Position numbers and translations under genes: made by a program. A DNA stretch of 64,000 nt from Inia geoffrensis (Eukaryota; Chordata; Mammalia; Artiodactyla; Iniidae), in assembly GCA_036417435.1 (NCBI GenBank), contig CM070905.1, positions 64,993,092 through 65,057,091 on the forward strand. The letters run 5' to 3'. Below, piece by piece: positions 35,224 through 48,347 of the stretch; the stretch's first letter is position 1; every line of letters starts with the position of its first letter. The notes beneath the pieces were generated by a model that saw nothing but the letters and a program-made list of their open reading frames with translations, ran no database searches and was not told where the DNA came from.

Positions 35224-38080
35224 TAGCTTTTCTGTATCTCACCAACGGCTTCCTAACTTTAAGGAGAATTGGAATATGAAGGACCAACAATTTACTCTAT
35301 GCACTTTAAGAATATACTGGCTTGATGATTTTATTGCCTTTAAATTAAGGAGTAAAGAGCTCTACTGACTTATATAAATTTTCTCTATGAAATATTTTAG
35401 CTGTTTCGTGTATTCTCTATATTACTGTAGCATGTTAAATAGTTCTCTAGTAGCCAGTCACCCTCTGCTAATTTACCACCCCTAGGGAATAACCAATAAA
35501 ATCCAATTTAATTTTATAGTTGACTCATCTTAAGATATAGTAGGTATATTGTGAATGTTCTATAAGGTTTGCTCTTTGAGAAAACTAGTTTTTATATCCT
35601 AAAAAATTTTTCTGGTAATTATTTCAGATAAGTAGAAAGGATGAAATATCTAATAAGGTTGTTTTGTAGTTTATCTCCAATAATAAACTATTGAAATCTT
35701 TTGAATATCAATCTTGTAACCTTAAATTGTGACGGTCGACATTTTAAGATTATTATGTGCTTTTTTAAAGTGTGTGAGTAAATAGCTGGACCCCTGATGC
35801 TTTGACTTATTTGACAGAAATATTAAATATATTTGAACTAAGACAATATGGTCACCTGTGGGTTAATCAAATTATTCTTCTTTAAATAGACAACAGAAGT
35901 TAACTGTCTATTGTAATGTGGACCTCAAGCCCTCTCTCCTAAATGCCACTTAAGTGCATTTGTTTTTCCTAGAGTGAATTAAAATTGATACTGAATTCCT
36001 GTCTGATCATGGAATCAAAATTATTCTTATCAGTTAAAATGATTTATTCCAGCTTACCACAGAAGCCATCTGTAAAGATTATTTATTAAAAACTGCAGAA
36101 AAGCATTTGGCTATAGGGAAGAAAACGCTATTTAAAGGGTTTTTTAAATAACCAAATTTATTAAAAATTTTACAAATCTGTATAATGATTATTAATATAG
36201 AATCTTATGCATTTTATTTAATAATCAAGCATTTTTGCTCAAGGTTTTAAACTATACAATATCAAGAATTATTTTACAGTTATGTTATTAAGACCCAGAT
36301 TTAAGGGGGAGCGTATTTAATATCAAAAAGTTTTATTACATAATTAAAAAATGTTTTCCAGAAATTGTATTTAAATGAGAAAAAAATAATGGTGTACTAT
36401 AGATTTTAAATAGTTGTCTTATGGGACTCTTTATGGTATAATATAATTTTTCTAAGTGTGTTTTTTGTTTGGGGTTTTCTTCTACCCTCTGAAAGCAATT
36501 AGGAAAGCAATTTTTGAAAAAAGATTTTTTGCATTTTGTAAATAAGCCTTTTTGTGTACATTCTTTTGAAAAGGTTTTATACTACTGTAAATATGTAGCA
36601 TTGTACTAACTGCAGAGTGCCTTTGTTAAGTTATATAGTAATTTTGTTAATGAACATTGAAAATGCAAGAGGACATTTCACATATGTTGGGAATATACAA
36701 AATGAATATTTTGTAAGTGCAGTAGGTGCATGCCAGTAGCCATTGAGATGTTCTTGTATTTTGCTTTTCCCTGTCTACCAGAGAATAAGATCTTTGGACT
36801 CAGAATGGAAATCCATTAGGAAGGCACATTGTTAGAAAAGTTGCACTGTACTCTGACTTGTGATTGAATGAATCCCAGATAGAAACAGCCAAGACTTTTA
36901 AAATATCCAAATATGGTATCTAACTGACGAATGTCACAGCAGTTTATTGTAAGGATTACAGCAGTGAAATGGATTTGTATTTTTATCATATCAAGATGAA
37001 TATTACATACTTTTTTTTCTAATGAAAAATTAAGCTTAATATAATAGTTAAGCTGAAAGTTAAGGAAAATTAATTCATTCCCTTGAATACTTGTGTTACA
37101 TCAACTCTGTTTTGCTCACTTTGAAAACTTTATTCCTGACAAGTAAATTTCTGTTTACATTTTCTCTTGTAAGGTGTTTGCTAGTATTGGGTCCCAAGAA
37201 GAAAACATTGATAGATAATGTCATGCTTTATAATTCAGTAAATTGCTGCAGAAGCTTTTAAATTCAGAAAGCAGTATAGTATTAATACCTGAGTCAAGAA
37301 AATTAGTATCATTGGGGGCCTAAAAGAAATCCACAATAAAAGTTAATATATTTTGCTTGTCCTTCATTCTGCTCTATTTGCTTTGGTGGAATGGTATTTT
37401 TTAGGTAATACTAAGTATATTTGCCATGTTCATTTATTTTAATAGTATGAAAAGCTAAGGTAGAAGTAGTTATTTCCAGGAGAAAGGAATCAGTTGCCAA
37501 TAAACTTAGGTGGGGAAAAGTGAATATAAAATTGTTATAGCCATAAAATATATATCCAACTTTCTTTCTTTATGGTAGTCAGGATTATTAAGTCCAAGAA
37601 GTCTTAACTTTTATTATAAAAATTTGACTCCCAAGTAATAAATTATTTTGCTTAGAATTTTAGATTATATATCGTATGGGTGTGTAGTTGAAAATGTACT
37701 TGAAAATGCATTGCACTTTAAATATTATTTAACTGTTGACATTGTCTCCAAATTTTGCATACCAGGGGAAACTCTAAAATATTGCCATGTATACTCTGAG
37801 CAGCATAATGTATTGATATATGACTTTGTCTTTCAAGTAATGGGTTTTTTTGCTGTAACCTTTATGAGAGCAAAAATCTTCTGTCGCTAATCCTGCCCAT
37901 TGCTTTTAATTATAGACAGTATAGAAATTCCACAAAAGTCTAACAAGATTCATCAAATCTCAATCCATATTAAGCTTTAGCTCATGAAAGATAAAATATA
38001 CTATATTAAATTAATAATATACAATTAATGATAATAAATTAATGATATTTATTTCATAACAATTTAGCTAACAGTAGAAT
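35224..38080. other. Repeat-poor intronic DNA downstream of the exon
   Basis: No repeat family recognised over nearly 3 kb. 36730-36990 is of mixed composition and could be conserved. The next PHF14 exon was not found. Confidence 0.5.
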
Positions 38081-38165
38081 GATTTTTTAATTGAGATATA
38101 ATTGACTTATTATGTTAGTTTCAGATATACAACATAATGATTCAATATTTATATATAGAATGACT
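38080..38165 (-). repeat. L1 3' end fragment, antisense
   Basis: TTTAATTGAGATATAATTGA followed by TATTATGTTAGTTTCAGATA is the complement of an L1 3' end as found in artiodactyl L1 families. Confidence 0.7.
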
Positions 38166-39130
38166 TTTATTCTACCCAGACCCACAAAGTATGGCATGAT
38201 AAAGACTTTCTCTGCCTTATCAATCCTTCATAAACCTAGGTAGTCACTTTAGGTTTCATGAAAAATGACCAGCTACATGGATTCAGATATATACATTACA
38301 TGGAACACACACAGAGACACAAATCTACACACATACAAACACATGCACAAAATATACTTTCTCCCATAAGCTATGCTTCAAAGATACTTGACTAAGGCAG
38401 CAGCTATCCAAGACAGTGTGCTATGTTTTTATTCAGTGGGGCTAGTTCATTGCTACTGATCACCATGCATTACGTTTTTTTCTCTTGCTCTTTACTGTGT
38501 TGTGAAAATACTGTTACAAATGAATGCTATATGCCGGAAAAGCAATGTATTTATTCTTTCTCCTCCACCTTACCCATCTTTTATTTTTTCTTTCATCTTT
38601 ACTTTCATCCATTCTCCCAAGCCAAATACCTGGAATCATCTTCAAGCCTTCTTCATCCTGTCCCAAATAGAAAATCACTTGCTGAGTCCTGTAAAAGTAT
38701 TCTTCCTTAAATATTTCTCCGGTTTACTCTTTGCTCCTTTTCTCCACTGTTACTGCCTTGATTCGGTGCCTCACCTTTTCCTCATTCTACCAGTTCCTCC
38801 TATTTTAGAGGCTATCTAAATAAGTCTATCAGACTCTTCACTAGGTTCCTTCAAAATGAAGTGTTTGTACCTCAGGAGATAGACAAGATGACTAATTAAA
38901 TTAATTCTATATAGCATCCCATTTTAATTTCTGTGTCTGAGCATGTTTTCTAATGTAACAGGTTACTGCTATAGGATAGGTATATAACTTCACACATATA
39001 TACTTATTGAGGTATGTATTTAAAATATTTTAGTATTGGGGTACATCAACAACAGTGTTTGGAGATCATAGTCCCACACTGCTACTAGAGTAATCTTCCT
39101 GAAAGTCTTTTTGACACACCACTGCTTTAC
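38166..39130. other. Intronic DNA, no feature recognised
   Basis: CA-rich patch near 38305-38350. Two overlapping plus frames (38423-38819) lie in pyrimidine-rich DNA without any recognisable domain. Confidence 0.5.
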
Positions 39131-39139
39131 ATTTGTCAG

Positions 39140-39690
39140 TGTTTTCTCATCCTCCTACATATCCAGAATATAAGTGACAAAATCAGGAAATTAACATTGA
39201 TACACTGTTACCGTCTAATCCTTAGACCTCATTCAAGGTTTGCTATTTGTCCCAGTAACGTCCTTAAAAGCAAAATGATCCAATACAGAATCATTCATTG
39301 CATTTAATATTTATGTTTCTTCAGTCTTTAATCTGGAAAGTCCCTTAGTCTTTCCTTGACTGTCATTTCATTGCCACTTTTGAAGATTACAGGGCAGTTA
39401 TTTTGTTGAATGTCTTTTACTTTGCATTTTTATGATCTTTTCTTGTGGTAAGATTTATTTTGTGCATCTCTGATAAAAATACCACAGATGTGATGCAGTA
39501 TTCATTCTATCAGGTGACACATGATTTCAATATGGACCATAAATGGTGATGTTAACTTTAATCACTTGACTGAGGAGTTCTCTGCAAGTCTTCTCCATTC
39601 TCTTCCCCTTTCTAATTAATAAGTAATTTATTATTAGGGAAGAACCTTGAGACTGTGTAAATATCCTATTCCTTATCAGACTTTCATTTT
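39140..39690 (-). repeat. Probable old L1 3' UTR, antisense
   Basis: Phrases such as ATACCACAGATGTGATGCAG, GTGATGTTAACTTTAATCAC and TAATTAATAAGTAATTTATT recall an old L1M-type 3' region in reverse. The family is uncertain. Confidence 0.5.
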
Positions 39691-40560
39691 CTGTTTTCAG
39701 TGGTTTTTATTGGTTATTATCATTATTTATTTTGATGTTTGAATTGTCTCAAATTTGGCTAATGAGAGCCACTTCAGGCTGGCTTCTGTGTTCTTTTCAT
39801 ATGGATCCCAGAAATCTTTGAGTGCTTCCTTACTAAAGGTGTTCTAGGCTCAACTTGTTCTTTCCCTTCCCCTACTCCTGGAACCAGTGATTTCTCCAAG
39901 GAGCTCTGCTTCCCTTTTAGTGGAAAATGGTATTTAGAAACTAAGATCATGGTACTAGATGTGCTCATTGTTACTGGGATGTTGCTTCTTTTAGGTCTTC
40001 TCAGTAGACATAACCAAGGACTAGATGTATGTATGTACATTCATAGACATACACATTTACTTTTCTTTGTCTTCATAGATATTGGAAACCATTCTGGTTT
40101 TTTCCCTTTTCATGTTTATAACTCCCTCACTGAAAACTGGCTCCCATTATCCTTGATATATATTATAAAATTAATCCCCTGACGTAAAACTAATCTCCTA
40201 TCACCCTCCATTCCCCTGCTGCATGGACACCTTCTTTGCTTGCCATAACCTGATGGCTTTTAGATTGAATTGTTCAGGAAGAAGGGGAGAGAGAGGAGTT
40301 GAAGACAGACATTTTTATTTTTTACAAGCTTCTAAAATTATTTTAATGAGCAGTCAGGAATAAGAACCATTGTTTTATGTATTTTACAAATTGTTCAGTT
40401 ATTAAAAAGCTTTTAAGCTAAAAATGAATGTTTTTGCAATTTTAAAACAAATATGCACAAGGCATATAACCCAAGGCAAATTTCAACAAACTGATACTTT
40501 AAAATTATGTTGTATACTTAAATATAAGATATAGACTTAATATTATATTTGTTTTAAATT
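39691..40560. other. Intronic DNA, no feature recognised
   Basis: No repeat family or exon identified. The 88-codon minus frame at 39774-40040 has no domain. Confidence 0.5.
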
Positions 40561-40564
40561 TTTA

Positions 40565-43500
40565 TTTTATTTTAGAGTAGAGTTGATAAACAATGTTGTG
40601 TTAGTTTCAGGTGTAGGGCAAAGTAATTCAGTTATTCATATACATGTATTTATTCTTTTAAAAATTCTTTGCCCATTTAGGTTATTACAGAGTATTGAGC
40701 AGAGTTCCCTGTGCTATACAGTAGGTCCTTGTTGGTTGCCTATTTTAAATATAACAGTGTGTACATGTCAGTCCCAAAGTCCCTAACTGTCCCTTCCCCC
40801 AGCCCTTCCCCCCTGGTAACCATAAGTCCGTTCTCTGAGTCTGTTTCTATTTTGTATATAAGTTTGTTTGTATCATTTTTTTTTAGATTTTGCATATAAG
40901 TGATATCATATGATATTTGTCTTTCTCTGTCTGACTTACTTCACTTAATACGATAATCTCCAGGTCCATCCATGTTGCTGTAAATGGCATTATTTCATTC
41001 TTTTTAATGGCTTAGTAATATTCCATTGTATATATGCACCACATCTTTTATCCATTCCTCTGTTGATGGACAGTTAGGTTGCTTCCATTTTTTGGCTCTC
41101 ATAACTAGTGCAGCAATGAACATTGGGGTGCGTATATCTTTTTGAATTATAGTTTTGTCTGGATATATGGCCAGGAGTGAGATTTCTGGATCATACGGTA
41201 ATTCTATTTTTAGTTTTCTGAGGAACCTCCGTACTGTTTTCCATAGAGGTTGTACCAATTTACATTCCCAACAACAGTGTAGGAGGGTTCCCTTTTCTCC
41301 ACACCTACTCCAGCATTCGTCATTTGTAGGCTTTTTAAAAATAAATTTATTTATTTGTTTTTGGCTACATTGGGTCTTCGTTTCTGTATGTGGGCTTTCT
41401 CTAGTTGTGGCAGGTGGGGGCTACTCTTCGTTGCGGTGAGCAGGCTTCTCATTGCAGTGGCTTCTCTTGTTGCGGAGCATGGGCTGTAGGCGTGCGGGCT
41501 TCAGTAGTTGTGGCTCATGGGCTCTAGAGTGCAGCCTCAGTAGTTGTGGCACACGGGCTTAGTTGCTCCGCGGCATGTGAGATCTTCCCAGACCAAGGCT
41601 TGAACCCGTGTCCCCTGCATTGACAGGTGATTCTTAACCACTTCGCCACCAGGGAAGTCCCTGTTTTTTGTAGACTTTTTAATGATGGCCATTCTGACTG
41701 GTGTGCAGTGGTACCTCATTGTAGTTTTGATGTGCATTTCTCTAATAATTAGTGATGTTGAGCATCTTTTCATGTGCCTAGTGACCACGTGTATGTTTTC
41801 TTGAAGAAATGTCTATTTACATATTCTGCCTGTTATTTCGATTGGGTTGTTTTTTTGATATTCAGCTGCATGAACTGTTTGTAAATTTTGGAGATTAATT
41901 CCTTGTCAGTCTCATTGTTTGCAAATATTTTCTCCCATTCTGTGAGTTTTTTTAAATTTTGTTTATGGTTTCCTTTGATGTGCAAAAGATTTGAGTTTGA
42001 TTAGGTTCTATTTGTTTATTTTCATTTTTATTTCCCTTACTCTAGGAGAGACAGATCAAAAAAGATATTGCTGCGATTTATGTCAAAGAGTGTCTGCCTA
42101 TATTATCCTCTAAGAGTTTTATAGCATCTGGTCTTACATTTAGGTCTTCAATGCATTTGGAGTTTATTTTTGTGTATGGTATTAAAGAATATTATAATTT
42201 CGTTTGTTTACATGTATCTCTCCAGTTTTCCCAGCACCACTTATTGAAAAGGCTGTTTTTTCTCCATTGTATAGTCTTGTCTCCTTTGTCTTAGATTAAC
42301 TGACCATAGGTGCATGGGTTTACTTCTGGGCTTTCTATCCTGTTCCATTGATCTATATTTCTATTTTCGTGCCAGTACCATACTGTTTTGATGACTGTAG
42401 CTTTGTAGTATAGTCTGCAGTCAGGTAGCCAGATTCCACTAGCTCCATTTTTCTTTCTGAAGATTGTCTTGTCTCTTTGGGGTCTTTTGTGTTTCCATAC
42501 AAATTGTAAAAAAAATTTTGTTCTAGTTCTGTGAAAAATCCCATTGGTAATTTGATGGGGTTTGCACTGAATCTGTAGATTGCCTTGGGTAGTATAGCCA
42601 TTTTGGCAGTAATGATTCTTCCAATCCAAGAACACTGTATATCTTTCCATCTGTTTGTGTCATCTTTGATTTCTTTCATCAGAGTCTTATAGTTTTCAGA
42701 GTACAGAACTTTTGCTTCCTTTTGTAGGTTTATTCCTAGGTATTTTATTCTTTTTGATGTGACTGTAAATGGGATTGTTTCTTTCTGATCTTTTGTTGTT
42801 AGGGTATAGAAATGCAACAGATTTCTGTGTGTTAATTTTGTATCCTGCAACTGTACCAAATTCATTGATGAGCTCTAGTAGTTTTCTGGTAACATCTTTA
42901 TGATTTTCTATGTATAGTGTCATGTCATCTGCAAACAGTGACAGTTTTACTTCTTCTTTTCCAATTTGGATTCCCTTTATTTTTTTTTTTCTCTGATTGC
43001 CATAGCTAGGATTTCCAAAACTATGTTGAATAAAAGTGGCAAGAGTGGAAATCCTTGTCCTGTTCCTGATCTTAGAGAAAATGCTTTCAGCTTTTCACCA
43101 TTGAGTATGATGTTTGCTGTGGGTTTGTCATATATGGCCTTTAGTATGTTGAGGTAGGTTCCCTCTATGCCCACTTTCTGGAGAGTTTTTATCATAAATG
43201 GGTGTTGAATTTTGTCAAAAGCTTTTTCTGCATCTATTGAGATGATCATATGGTTTTTCTTCTTCAATTTGTTAATATGGTGTATCACATTGATTCATTG
43301 GTGTATATTGAAGAATCCTTGCATCCCTGGGATAAATCCCACTTGATCATGGTATATGATCCTTTTAATGTGTTGTTGGATTCTGTTTGCTAGTATTTTG
43401 TTGAGGATTTTTGCATCTATATTCATCAGTGATATTGGTCTGTAATTTTCTTTTTTTCTAGTATTTTTGTCTGGTTTTGGTATCAGGGTGATGATGGCCT

Positions 43501-43914
43501 CATAGAATGAGTTTGGGAGTGTTCCTACCTCTGCAAATTTTTGGAAGAGTTTGAGAAGGATGGGTGTTAGCTCTTCTCTGAATGTTTGATAGAATTCACC
43601 TGTGAAGCCATGTTGTCCTGGGCTTTTGTTTGTTGGAAGATTTTTAATCACAGTCTCAATTTCAGCGCTTGTGATTGGTCTGTTTATATTTTCTATTTCT
43701 TCCTGGTTCAGTCTCGGAAGGTTGTGCTTTTCTAAGAATTTGTCCATTTCTTCAGGGTTGTCCATTTTATTGGCATGTAGTTACTTGTAGTAAACTCTCA
43801 TGATCCTCTGTATTTCTGCAGTATCAGTTGTTATTTCTCCTTTTTCATTTCTAATTCTATTGATTTGAGTTTTCTCCCTTTTTTTCTTGATGAGCCTGGC
43901 TAATGGTTTATCAG
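40565..43914 (-). repeat. Long 5'-truncated L1, antisense
   Basis: 3' UTR at 40565-41000, then broken ORF2 read on the minus strand. The C-terminal block CPSTEEWIKDVVHIYNG lies near 41050. In the reverse transcriptase domain [14 protein letters not shown] is near 42930, [15 protein letters not shown] near 43220 and [16 protein letters not shown] near 43430. The RT Asp motifs are present, but frameshifts and stops break the frame. An older SINE interrupts it at 41339-41666. It is truncated upstream of the RT domain and abuts a second L1. Confidence 0.93.
41339..41666 (-). repeat. Older tRNA-Glu SINE inserted in the L1
   Basis: Reverse copy ending CACCAGGGAAGTCCC. TTTGTAGGCTTTTTAA (41323-41338) and TTTGTAGACTTTTTAA (41667-41682) form the target duplication with one change. 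The L1 sequence continues on both sides, so the SINE is younger than the L1. Confidence 0.92.
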
Positions 43915-44690
43915 TTATTTGGCATTTATTACATTGAGGTATGTTTCCTCTATGCCAACTTCCTGGAGAGTTTTTATCCTAAATCGGTGTTGAATTTTGT
44001 CAGATTTTTCTGCATTTATTGAGATGGTCATGTGGTTTTTATTCTTAAATTTGTTGATGTGGTATATCACACTGATTGATTTGCAGACATTGACAAATTC
44101 TTGCATCCCTGGGATAAATCCCACTTGATTATGGTGTATGATCCTTTTAATGTATCGTTGGATTTCGTTTGCTAGTATTTTGTTGAGGACTTTTGCATCT
44201 ACATTCATCAGTGATATTGGCCTGTAATTTTCTTTGTGTGTGTGTGTGGTATCTTTTTCTGGTTTTGGTATCAGGGTGGTGGTGGCCTCATAGAATTAGT
44301 TTGGGAGTGTTCCTTCCTCTGAGATTTTTTGGAATAGTTTGAGAAGCATAGGCATTAACTCTTCTCTAAATGTTTGATAGAATTTGCCTGTAAAGCCATC
44401 TGGTCCTGGACTTTTGTTTGTTGGGAGTTTTTTAATCCCGGTTTCAATTTCAGTACTTGTGATTGGTCTGTTCATATTTTCTATTTCTTCCTGGTTCAGT
44501 CTTGGGAGATTGTACCTTTCTAAGAATTTGTCCATTTTATTAGCATATAGTTGCTTGTAGTAGTCTTTTGTGACCCTTTATCTTTCTCTGTTGTCTGTTG
44601 TAACTTCTTGTTTCTAATTTTATTGATCTGAGCCCTCTCCCTCTTTTTCTGTATTAATATAGGGCACAGTTCACTATTCTCTTTTTTCTA
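43915..44690 (-). repeat. Second L1 fragment, RT region, antisense
   Basis: It repeats the region already present at about 43140-43800 of the neighbouring L1, with roughly 10% differences and an 18-base absence near 44533. Readable peptides include [14 protein letters not shown] and [17 protein letters not shown]. This is a distinct copy and not a recent duplication. A GT run lies at 44236-44249. Confidence 0.88.
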
Positions 44691-46605
44691 GGGTATACTT
44701 GATGTAGACCTCAACATCCTCTGTGTACTGAAACACCCCAAATGAAGATAACTTCTTTTGGCATGGTTAAATGAACAGGTATTACTATAAATATTTCTTT
44801 TAAAAGGACATCATCCACGTGATATATATTCACAGGTGCCACTGAGAATTTAAATACACATCATATACTTTACAGTGACTGTGCCAGTTATGATTCTAGC
44901 TTTTCATCCCTGTTCACGTTCTGTTTTGTGAAAAGCCAAAAGGTGTACATGACAGGTTATTGTCTGAATACTACAAGATGAGCCATCTTAGCTTGGAGAC
45001 CTCCATTTGGTTCACTCTTATTTGATCTTTCTAGTATAGTACTCTTTTTGAGTGGTAATAAGTTGACTTCATATGCATGAAGATCTCATCGAAATTCTTA
45101 TGGAAGATCTTCTGGCACTACAAATGTATGACACACCAGCTCAGGCAAGTGTGGTACTTTTTGGTAATCATTTGCATTAGAAATCCCTGAGTAGGGAAGT
45201 CTGATTTTTTAAAATTTTTGTTCTATTTTTCCAATTTTTTTTGCATTGAGCAACTAGAATTCTGTAACTGAAATGCTTGTGTCAAATGACAAATATAAAT
45301 ATTTACTATCGAGCAAAATAGTCATTGAGAATTTTGCCTCTTTAAAAACTGAACAGAACAATCTCTCCAAGGAATATCTTGCCACAATATTAAACAAGCA
45401 CATTTAATTGAACCTGGTGATACTGGAAATTAAATGTCTGAGTTTTATGAAGATTTATAAAAAATATAAAATTAAAATGAATTATCCTTTAAAGTTCTTT
45501 TAAATTTGAATCATATAACTGACCCATAAAAAAGGACTTTTTAATACTTTAACTATTCATTTGACCTCTGGGATTTTATCTGGCATTAGGTTAAATTTTA
45601 AGTTTCTAAATTTAGCACAGTTGACAGATAAGTCATTTCCAGGTAAAACTTATACCACTTAACTGTCTTAATTCAGTATTCTTCTAGGACTTGTGTGACA
45701 TTAGAGGTTATAACAATATGTTTTATCAAGCTTTACTGAGTTTTTTGATTTGCCTTTTTACTGATACAGTTATGTAAAGTCTGGAGAAAAGTTGTTTATA
45801 CAGTATCCTAAATTAGAATCCCATAGGAAAATCTTTGGTAGTTTGTAGACTTACGAAAAGTCTGAGAATTAAAACTATGGTGTGGTTATCCTTGATGATG
45901 GCTATAGTTATATATTTAAACTTTAGATTTCATCTTTGCTTTACACCACAGCTGTAAAGCCCAAACACTGCCAGGTGATCTTGCACCTTATCCTAGGCCA
46001 AGTCTGGCTGTTGCTGGTTACTCTAGCATTTTTCCTGCAGGCAAAATTGTTCGTATAAATGTCTTTTAAGTCTTAATTTCTAATAGAGTGCTGTACTTTG
46101 AGACTAGTAACAGTGTTTTGTGAATTCAGTAAAAAGTAATAGCCATTAACAACTCTACTAACTATAGATGCTACTGTGCTTTAAAAAAAAATAGTGTTAT
46201 TTGTTTAAATTGAACGTTTATGTACTGAACTGAACTTTTTATTTGTCATTATTGCCTGCTCAAAAAAGTTTTTTACTTGATTGTCCTAGACACGTTTCTG
46301 AACCCTGTCTCTAGGTAATATTTTCGCCAAGTCGCAATTTTCAACAAAACATTGTTTATGGTTATTCTTTATAACAGAATTGGAATCTACACTGATCTGT
46401 TAGTTCTTTAACCTAGGGTAATTTTCATGGGGACTGTGCAATACACATTAAGCACACTGGTATACTGCAATAAGTCATGGTCAGGTATTCCTTAAGAATC
46501 TTTTCAAAAACAGGATTTCTTTCCTCCAGATAAAATTTGTTAGTGTTTATGATGTCCATTTTTATATATCTCAGAATATTTATAGAGAAAGAAAATGATT
46601 AGAAC
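44691..46605. other. Intronic DNA, mostly unique
   Basis: No repeat family recognised. 45955-46045 is a more GC-balanced patch that could be conserved. Confidence 0.5.
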
Positions 46606-47169
46606 CTCTAAAATTATACAGATGTTTTCTATATTAATACTTTGAAAAAAATGGAAAGACTGCATCATCTTTTAAGTTACACTTTCTACAAACTGGGAAA
46701 ACCAAGCCATTTTCTAATTCAAATGGCATGTGGGCTTGATGTGTTTACATAGCGTGCTGTAAACCATGCTGTGGAATACCATATGATGAGAAACTCTAAA
46801 ATTATACAGATGTTTTCTATATTAATACTTTGAAAAAAATGGAAAGACTACATCATCTTTTAAGTTACACTTTCTACAAACTGGGAAAACCAAGCCATTT
46901 TCTAATTCAAATGGCATGTGGGCTTGATGTGTTTACATAGCGTGCTGTAAACCATGCTGTGGAATACCATATGATGAGAAACTCTAAAATTATACAGATG
47001 TTTTCTATATTAATACTTTGAAAAAAATGGAAAGACTACATCATCTTTTAAGTTACACTTTCTACAAACTGGGAAAACCAAGCCATTTTCTAATTCAAAT
47101 GGCATGTGGGCTTGATGTGTTTACATAGCGTGCTGTAAACCATGCTGTGGAATACCATATGATGAGAAA
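46606..47169 (+). repeat. 188-bp tandem repeat, three nearly identical copies
   Basis: The copies are 46606-46793, 46794-46981 and 46982-47169, each starting CTCTAAAATTATACAGATG and ending CATATGATGAGAAA. The only difference seen is G at 46662 in the first copy against A at 46850 and 47038. The left flank (GATTAGAAC) resembles the repeat end (GATGAGAAA), so microhomology may have started the array. No transposon ends are visible. Confidence 0.97.
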
Positions 47170-48110
47170 CTGAATCATAACTGAGATAAATAATCAAAGT
47201 ACCGTAGGGTGCCATATATAGGACTGCCTTTTAGAGCTCACTAACTTCATACTATCCTTTGGTTTAAAAAATTTATCTTTTTTTTTTTTATTTTGGAGAA
47301 AAAGTTACCTACTAAAAATCTGATGGCTAAGCTGAAGGATATTTCATTACAGCTTTTAAAAAGTTAATAAGAATATTTTTACCTTATTAACCAAACATTT
47401 GACATACTAATTTGGGGTTATATAATATACCAAGAAGGAATGTAGAATATATTATTTATGTAAACATATTATTTTTAGTATTCATATGTAATGTGAGTGT
47501 GAAAGACATTGTTCATTGCAGAGATGGTCTTAGTTGAATTAAGTGAGCCCATTCCCAGAGTTGTAAAAGTAGCACCTGAATGATAGGAATGACTTAAATC
47601 CTAGCTTCAAAAAACAGAGTGAGTTCATGTATTCTAGATGTAGATACAGTTAGATAGTTACTTCTAATTTTAACATTTCGTTTTACTATTTCATCATTTT
47701 GTAGAATTACTTATCTCTTAAAAAATTGTCTTTCTGACCTGTGTATTGTGGTTTAAGAAGTACCCTTTTGCTAAAACTTAGACTTCTTTAAATCTAAGCT
47801 AAGAAAATTAGAAGTATGAACTCAGTTAATGAAATTGAGTTCGGAAATCAAATATATTTAAGCATTCTAGTCTTGATTTTCTGTTAGAATCTTATCAAGG
47901 TCAATAAGAAACTACAGATTAGGAGTTAGTGTGTTATGCTATGTTACATTTTAAGACACTCATTTTTTGACATCTCTCAAATTAGGATGTGTATCTATAA
48001 GTAGTCTATTTCTTTGTGATAATATTTCTTTTTTCCCTAAAAATTTGCCATTAAATTTATGGAGTTATAATGTGAGGCATTGTTGAGTAAGAATATTGAG
48101 TAATTTAAAA
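47170..48110. other. Intronic DNA, no feature recognised
   Basis: AT-rich. Nothing recognised. Confidence 0.5.
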
Positions 48111-48114
48111 TGCA

Positions 48115-48325
48115 CAGAAAGTCAAAGTATGCAGTGTGATGTAGAGGAAAGAGCTTTATGAGCTTTGAAAAAGAAGCAAACTGAGTTCAGATATTAACCA
48201 TTTACAATGTTTGTGACTTTCGGCAAGTTGCTTCACTTCAGTGAGTTTCAGGTTGCTCATTTGTGAAAGGTTTAATGGCAATATTTAGAATAATAGAGAC
48301 ACTTAGTAAATGACACACCTTCTTA
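48115..48325 (+). repeat. MIR, diverged
   Basis: TGTAGAGGAAAGAGCTTTAT, TGTGACTTTCGGCAAGTTGC and TTGCTCATTTGTGAAAGG follow MIR order. Confidence 0.7.
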
Positions 48326-48347
48326 TTCTTAAAAATAAACAATCATT

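Noticed and set aside
38423..38819. Two overlapping plus-strand frames of 95 and 105 codons
   Set aside because: Pyrimidine-rich DNA giving Ser/Phe/Leu/Pro-rich peptides with no domain.
43295..43765. 156-codon minus-strand frame with polymerase-like motifs
   Set aside because: It is the reverse transcriptase part of a truncated L1, already described there, and not an independent gene.
46606..47169. 188-bp triplication considered as satellite DNA or a CRISPR-like array
   Set aside because: There are no spacers and only three directly adjacent copies; a local tandem duplication explains it.
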